From Sorangium cellulosum (GTDB taxonomy: Bacteria > Myxococcota_A > Polyangia > Polyangiales > Polyangiaceae), in the NCBI RefSeq assembly GCF_002950945.1, contig NZ_CP012673.1:9190501-9254500 (forward strand): a DNA stretch of 64,000 nucleotides, in the 5' to 3' direction. The first letter of the stretch is position 1. Each line of letters opens with the position of its first letter. A model generated the notes under the pieces. That model did not search any database. It was not told where the DNA came from and saw only the letters and a list, made by a program, of their open reading frames with translations. Shown piece by piece: positions 62,319 through 64,000 of the stretch. Made by a program: the position numbers and the translations under genes.

Positions 62319-63100
62319 CAATCGAGCCCTCCAAAGCATGGGAGAACGGCGGAACAGGCAGCGCCGCCCCCTTTCCCCGCCTGCGCACCGCCTACCTGCG
62401 AGCCATCGCTCGCGCCTGGCGCGACCCGTCCTTCCTGGAGCAGCTGGTCAGGAAGTCCAAGGACGACCCTTATGGCGTCCTCCCCTTCCTCGAGAAGGAA
62501 TATCGCTTCAGGTTCCCCTTCAACGTGAAATTCGCCATCTCCGACGATCCCAGGCCGCAGTGGCGGCCGAACGAGATGCTTGGCTGGCTCGCCGACGGTG
62601 ACGAGATCGACATCACCTTGCCGGGCCCTCCGGCGCTGCGCAAGGTGCGCGTCCACGACGACTCCTTGACGACGCTCGCGGACGCCATCGCCCTGTATTG
62701 CCAGTGGTTCCCGTCCATGCTCGGTCCGCCGAGGGACGGGGTAAGCCAGCCGCCCGATGATTTCGCCGAGTTCGGAGTGCTCACGGCCCGCCTCCTCGCG
62801 ATGATGTGGGGCGATGAGAAATTCAAAGAGCAGCTCCTCGGCGAGAGGGACGCTCGGCGCCTCGTGCAAGCAGCGATGGGCGTCATCGTCCACTGGAACT
62901 TCAATCTGAAGTTCTCCTACCTCGACTGGGACGAGTTCTGGAACGACATCGATTATCAGGGGCAACCCGAGGGCACGATCCCCGCTCGGGTGAAGATCAC
63001 CGTCAACATCCCTCAGAATCCCCCGGACGATGCCGTCTGGCCGGTCGCCCTCGCCGCGTACAACGACACGGGTCCCCAGTACCCCTTCACCTGCGCGTGA
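62315..63100 (+). CDS. Two-domain TOMM (RiPP) precursor protein, BMA_0021-like
   Basis: 261 residues; ATG overlaps the kinase stop (ATGA), with GAGGAG just upstream. Two leader-like repeats are visible: RTAYLRAIARAWRDPSFLEQLV with VLPFLEKEYRFRFPFNVKF, and GVLTARLLAMMWGDEKFKEQLL with VHWNFNLKFSYLDWD. These resemble the nitrile-hydratase-derived leader of two-domain TOMM precursors. The C-terminus NDTGPQYPFTCA has Ser/Thr and one Cys, the residues that azole-forming enzymes modify. The cyclodehydratase is not seen in the window, so modification is inferred from family. Confidence 0.8.
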   Translation: MTIEPSKAWENGGTGSAAPFPRLRTAYLRAIARAWRDPSFLEQLVRKSKDDPYGVLPFLEKEYRFRFPFNVKFAISDDPRPQWRPNEMLGWLADGDEIDITLPGPPALRKVRVHDDSLTTLADAIALYCQWFPSMLGPPRDGVSQPPDDFAEFGVLTARLLAMMWGDEKFKEQLLGERDARRLVQAAMGVIVHWNFNLKFSYLDWDEFWNDIDYQGQPEGTIPARVKITVNIPQNPPDDAVWPVALAAYNDTGPQYPFTCA

Positions 63101-63226
63101 CCTCGCGACGCCGTCTGGACGGGGAGCGGAGCGGACGCTCGCGCGATCCCACGCCGCCGGACGAGCGGCGGCGCGTCCTCTGCACCGCATGGCGGTCCGA
63201 ACATCTACTTGTAGGAAGACGGTAGC

Positions 63227-64000
63227 GTGCGCAACGGGATTGCGATCATCGACATCGACCGCCACGTCATGGAGCCCATGGGGTTGTGGCCGGAGTACCT
63301 GCCGGCGAAGTACCGCGACGTCGCGCCGGACGTCCGCCCCCTCGCGCCGCCAGACGAGCCCCTCGGGGCTCGCCTGGCCCGGCTGGGAGACCATGCCCTC
63401 TTGCCGACCCCGCCGGTGGTCACGGTCGGTGGGAAGCCCATCTGCCGCGGGATGACCGAGGTGGGCTACATCGAGGTCGGGCTCCACGCGGAGGAGCACC
63501 GCCGCGAGCTGATCGCGGCGGAGACGGCGGCCGGCCAGCTCGCAACGATGGACGCGGCGGGCGTCGACGTCGCCGTGCTGCACCCGACCTACACGGGGTT
63601 TCTGGTCTATGACGAGGAGATCGACGCGGACCGCTCCCGCGCCTATGCGAGGGCCTATAACCGCTGGCTCGCGGACCAGTGCCGGCGAGACCCGACCCGG
63701 CTCAAGGGGGCCGCGCTCATCTCGCGCCACGACCCCGCGCAGATGGTCGCGGACCTCGACGCCGGCCTCGCGGACGGCCTCAGCGCCGCCGTGGTCCGGC
63801 CGAACCCGGTCCGCGGGAGGACCCTCGGCGCGCCGGAGCTCGGGCCCTTCTTCGCGGCCTGCGAGGCGAACGACATCCCGCTGCTGCTGCACGAAGGGAC
63901 GCACACGCGCGTGCAGACGGCCGGCGCCTCGCGCTTCCAGACGCACTTCGCTCAGCATGCCTGCTCCCACCCGCTCGAGGCGATGATGGCGTTCCTCGCC
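63227..64000 (+). CDS. Amidohydrolase-2 family protein (incomplete at window edge)
   Basis: 258 codons from GTG 63227 (AGGAAG about 8 bp upstream) to the edge without a stop. IIDIDRHVMEPMGLWPEYLP at the start is the metal-site opening of ACMSD-like amidohydrolases; VDVAVLHPTYTGF, YNRWLADQCRRDPTRLKGAALI and PLLLHEGTHTR follow the TIM-barrel order. In TOMM clusters such enzymes can act on the modified peptide or release it, but this is only suggested by position, 126 bp after the precursor gene. Confidence 0.85.
   Translation, partial: MRNGIAIIDIDRHVMEPMGLWPEYLPAKYRDVAPDVRPLAPPDEPLGARLARLGDHALLPTPPVVTVGGKPICRGMTEVGYIEVGLHAEEHRRELIAAETAAGQLATMDAAGVDVAVLHPTYTGFLVYDEEIDADRSRAYARAYNRWLADQCRRDPTRLKGAALISRHDPAQMVADLDAGLADGLSAAVVRPNPVRGRTLGAPELGPFFAACEANDIPLLLHEGTHTRVQTAGASRFQTHFAQHACSHPLEAMMAFLA

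Overview
The window looks like chromosome of a cellulose- or hemicellulose-degrading myxobacterium of the Sorangium/Polyangium type. This is inferred from the very high GC content with GC-rich third codon positions, the large number of Cys-containing lipoproteins, a MYXO-CTERM-like sorting tail on a secreted GH43 enzyme, glycine-rich linkers, PEGA proteins and a TOMM kinase/cyclase fusion. No rRNA, tRNA, CRISPR array, complete insertion sequence or prophage was recognised.

Region 1 (1-16256) is an L-arabinose / arabinoxylan utilisation locus. A LacI-family regulator is followed by a surface GH43-CBM6 arabinofuranosidase on the minus strand. On the plus strand come araB, araA, araD, a YtfQRT-YjfF-type sugar ABC importer and a lipoprotein GH115 alpha-glucuronidase. 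Five copies of one regulatory module (a TTGACA-like -35 box, then exactly 13 bp later a 14-bp palindrome of form TGTGARCGYTCACA) lie within the first 4 kb. They are probably the operators of the LacI-type protein. Between them are remnants: a 135-bp-offset duplication of the regulator 5' end, a possible kinase-gene start, and a decayed GH43/CBM6 3' end.

Region 2 (16.7-31 kb) is a mosaic of secreted or envelope proteins and regulators: lipoproteins, a LysR regulator, an HExxH lipoprotein, and two tandem lipoproteins with near-identical atypical (CX4CH) cytochrome-c-like domains, one fused to a cellulose-binding CBM2. A STAS-like protein, a VOC protein, an alpha/beta hydrolase, a PAS-PAS-STAS protein, an epimerase, a CXXCH diheme lipoprotein and a small lipoprotein follow. 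Region 3 (31-44.7 kb) holds structured intergenic repeats, a 48-residue secreted peptide, a PQQ-type soluble glucose dehydrogenase, a 5'-truncated ECF41 sigma gene, a radical SAM/SPASM protein, a metzincin fused to a PLL-like lectin propeller, a LysR regulator, a tandem pair of envelope proteins and a beta-lactamase-fold serine hydrolase.

Region 4 (44.7-54 kb, mainly minus strand) has a LytS/LytTR two-component pair, a HAD protein, an operon of one PEGA protein and two glycine-rich lipoproteins, a chimeric SDR/sigma-factor remnant and a cytochrome P450. Region 5 (54.5 kb to the end) has a Cys-rich lipoprotein, an SDR and then a candidate RiPP locus of the TOMM type: a sigma-54-type activator, a giant kinase/cyclase-like/ATPase protein, a two-domain TOMM precursor ending in a Cys-containing core, and an amidohydrolase cut by the window edge. 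The maturation enzymes would lie beyond 64000.
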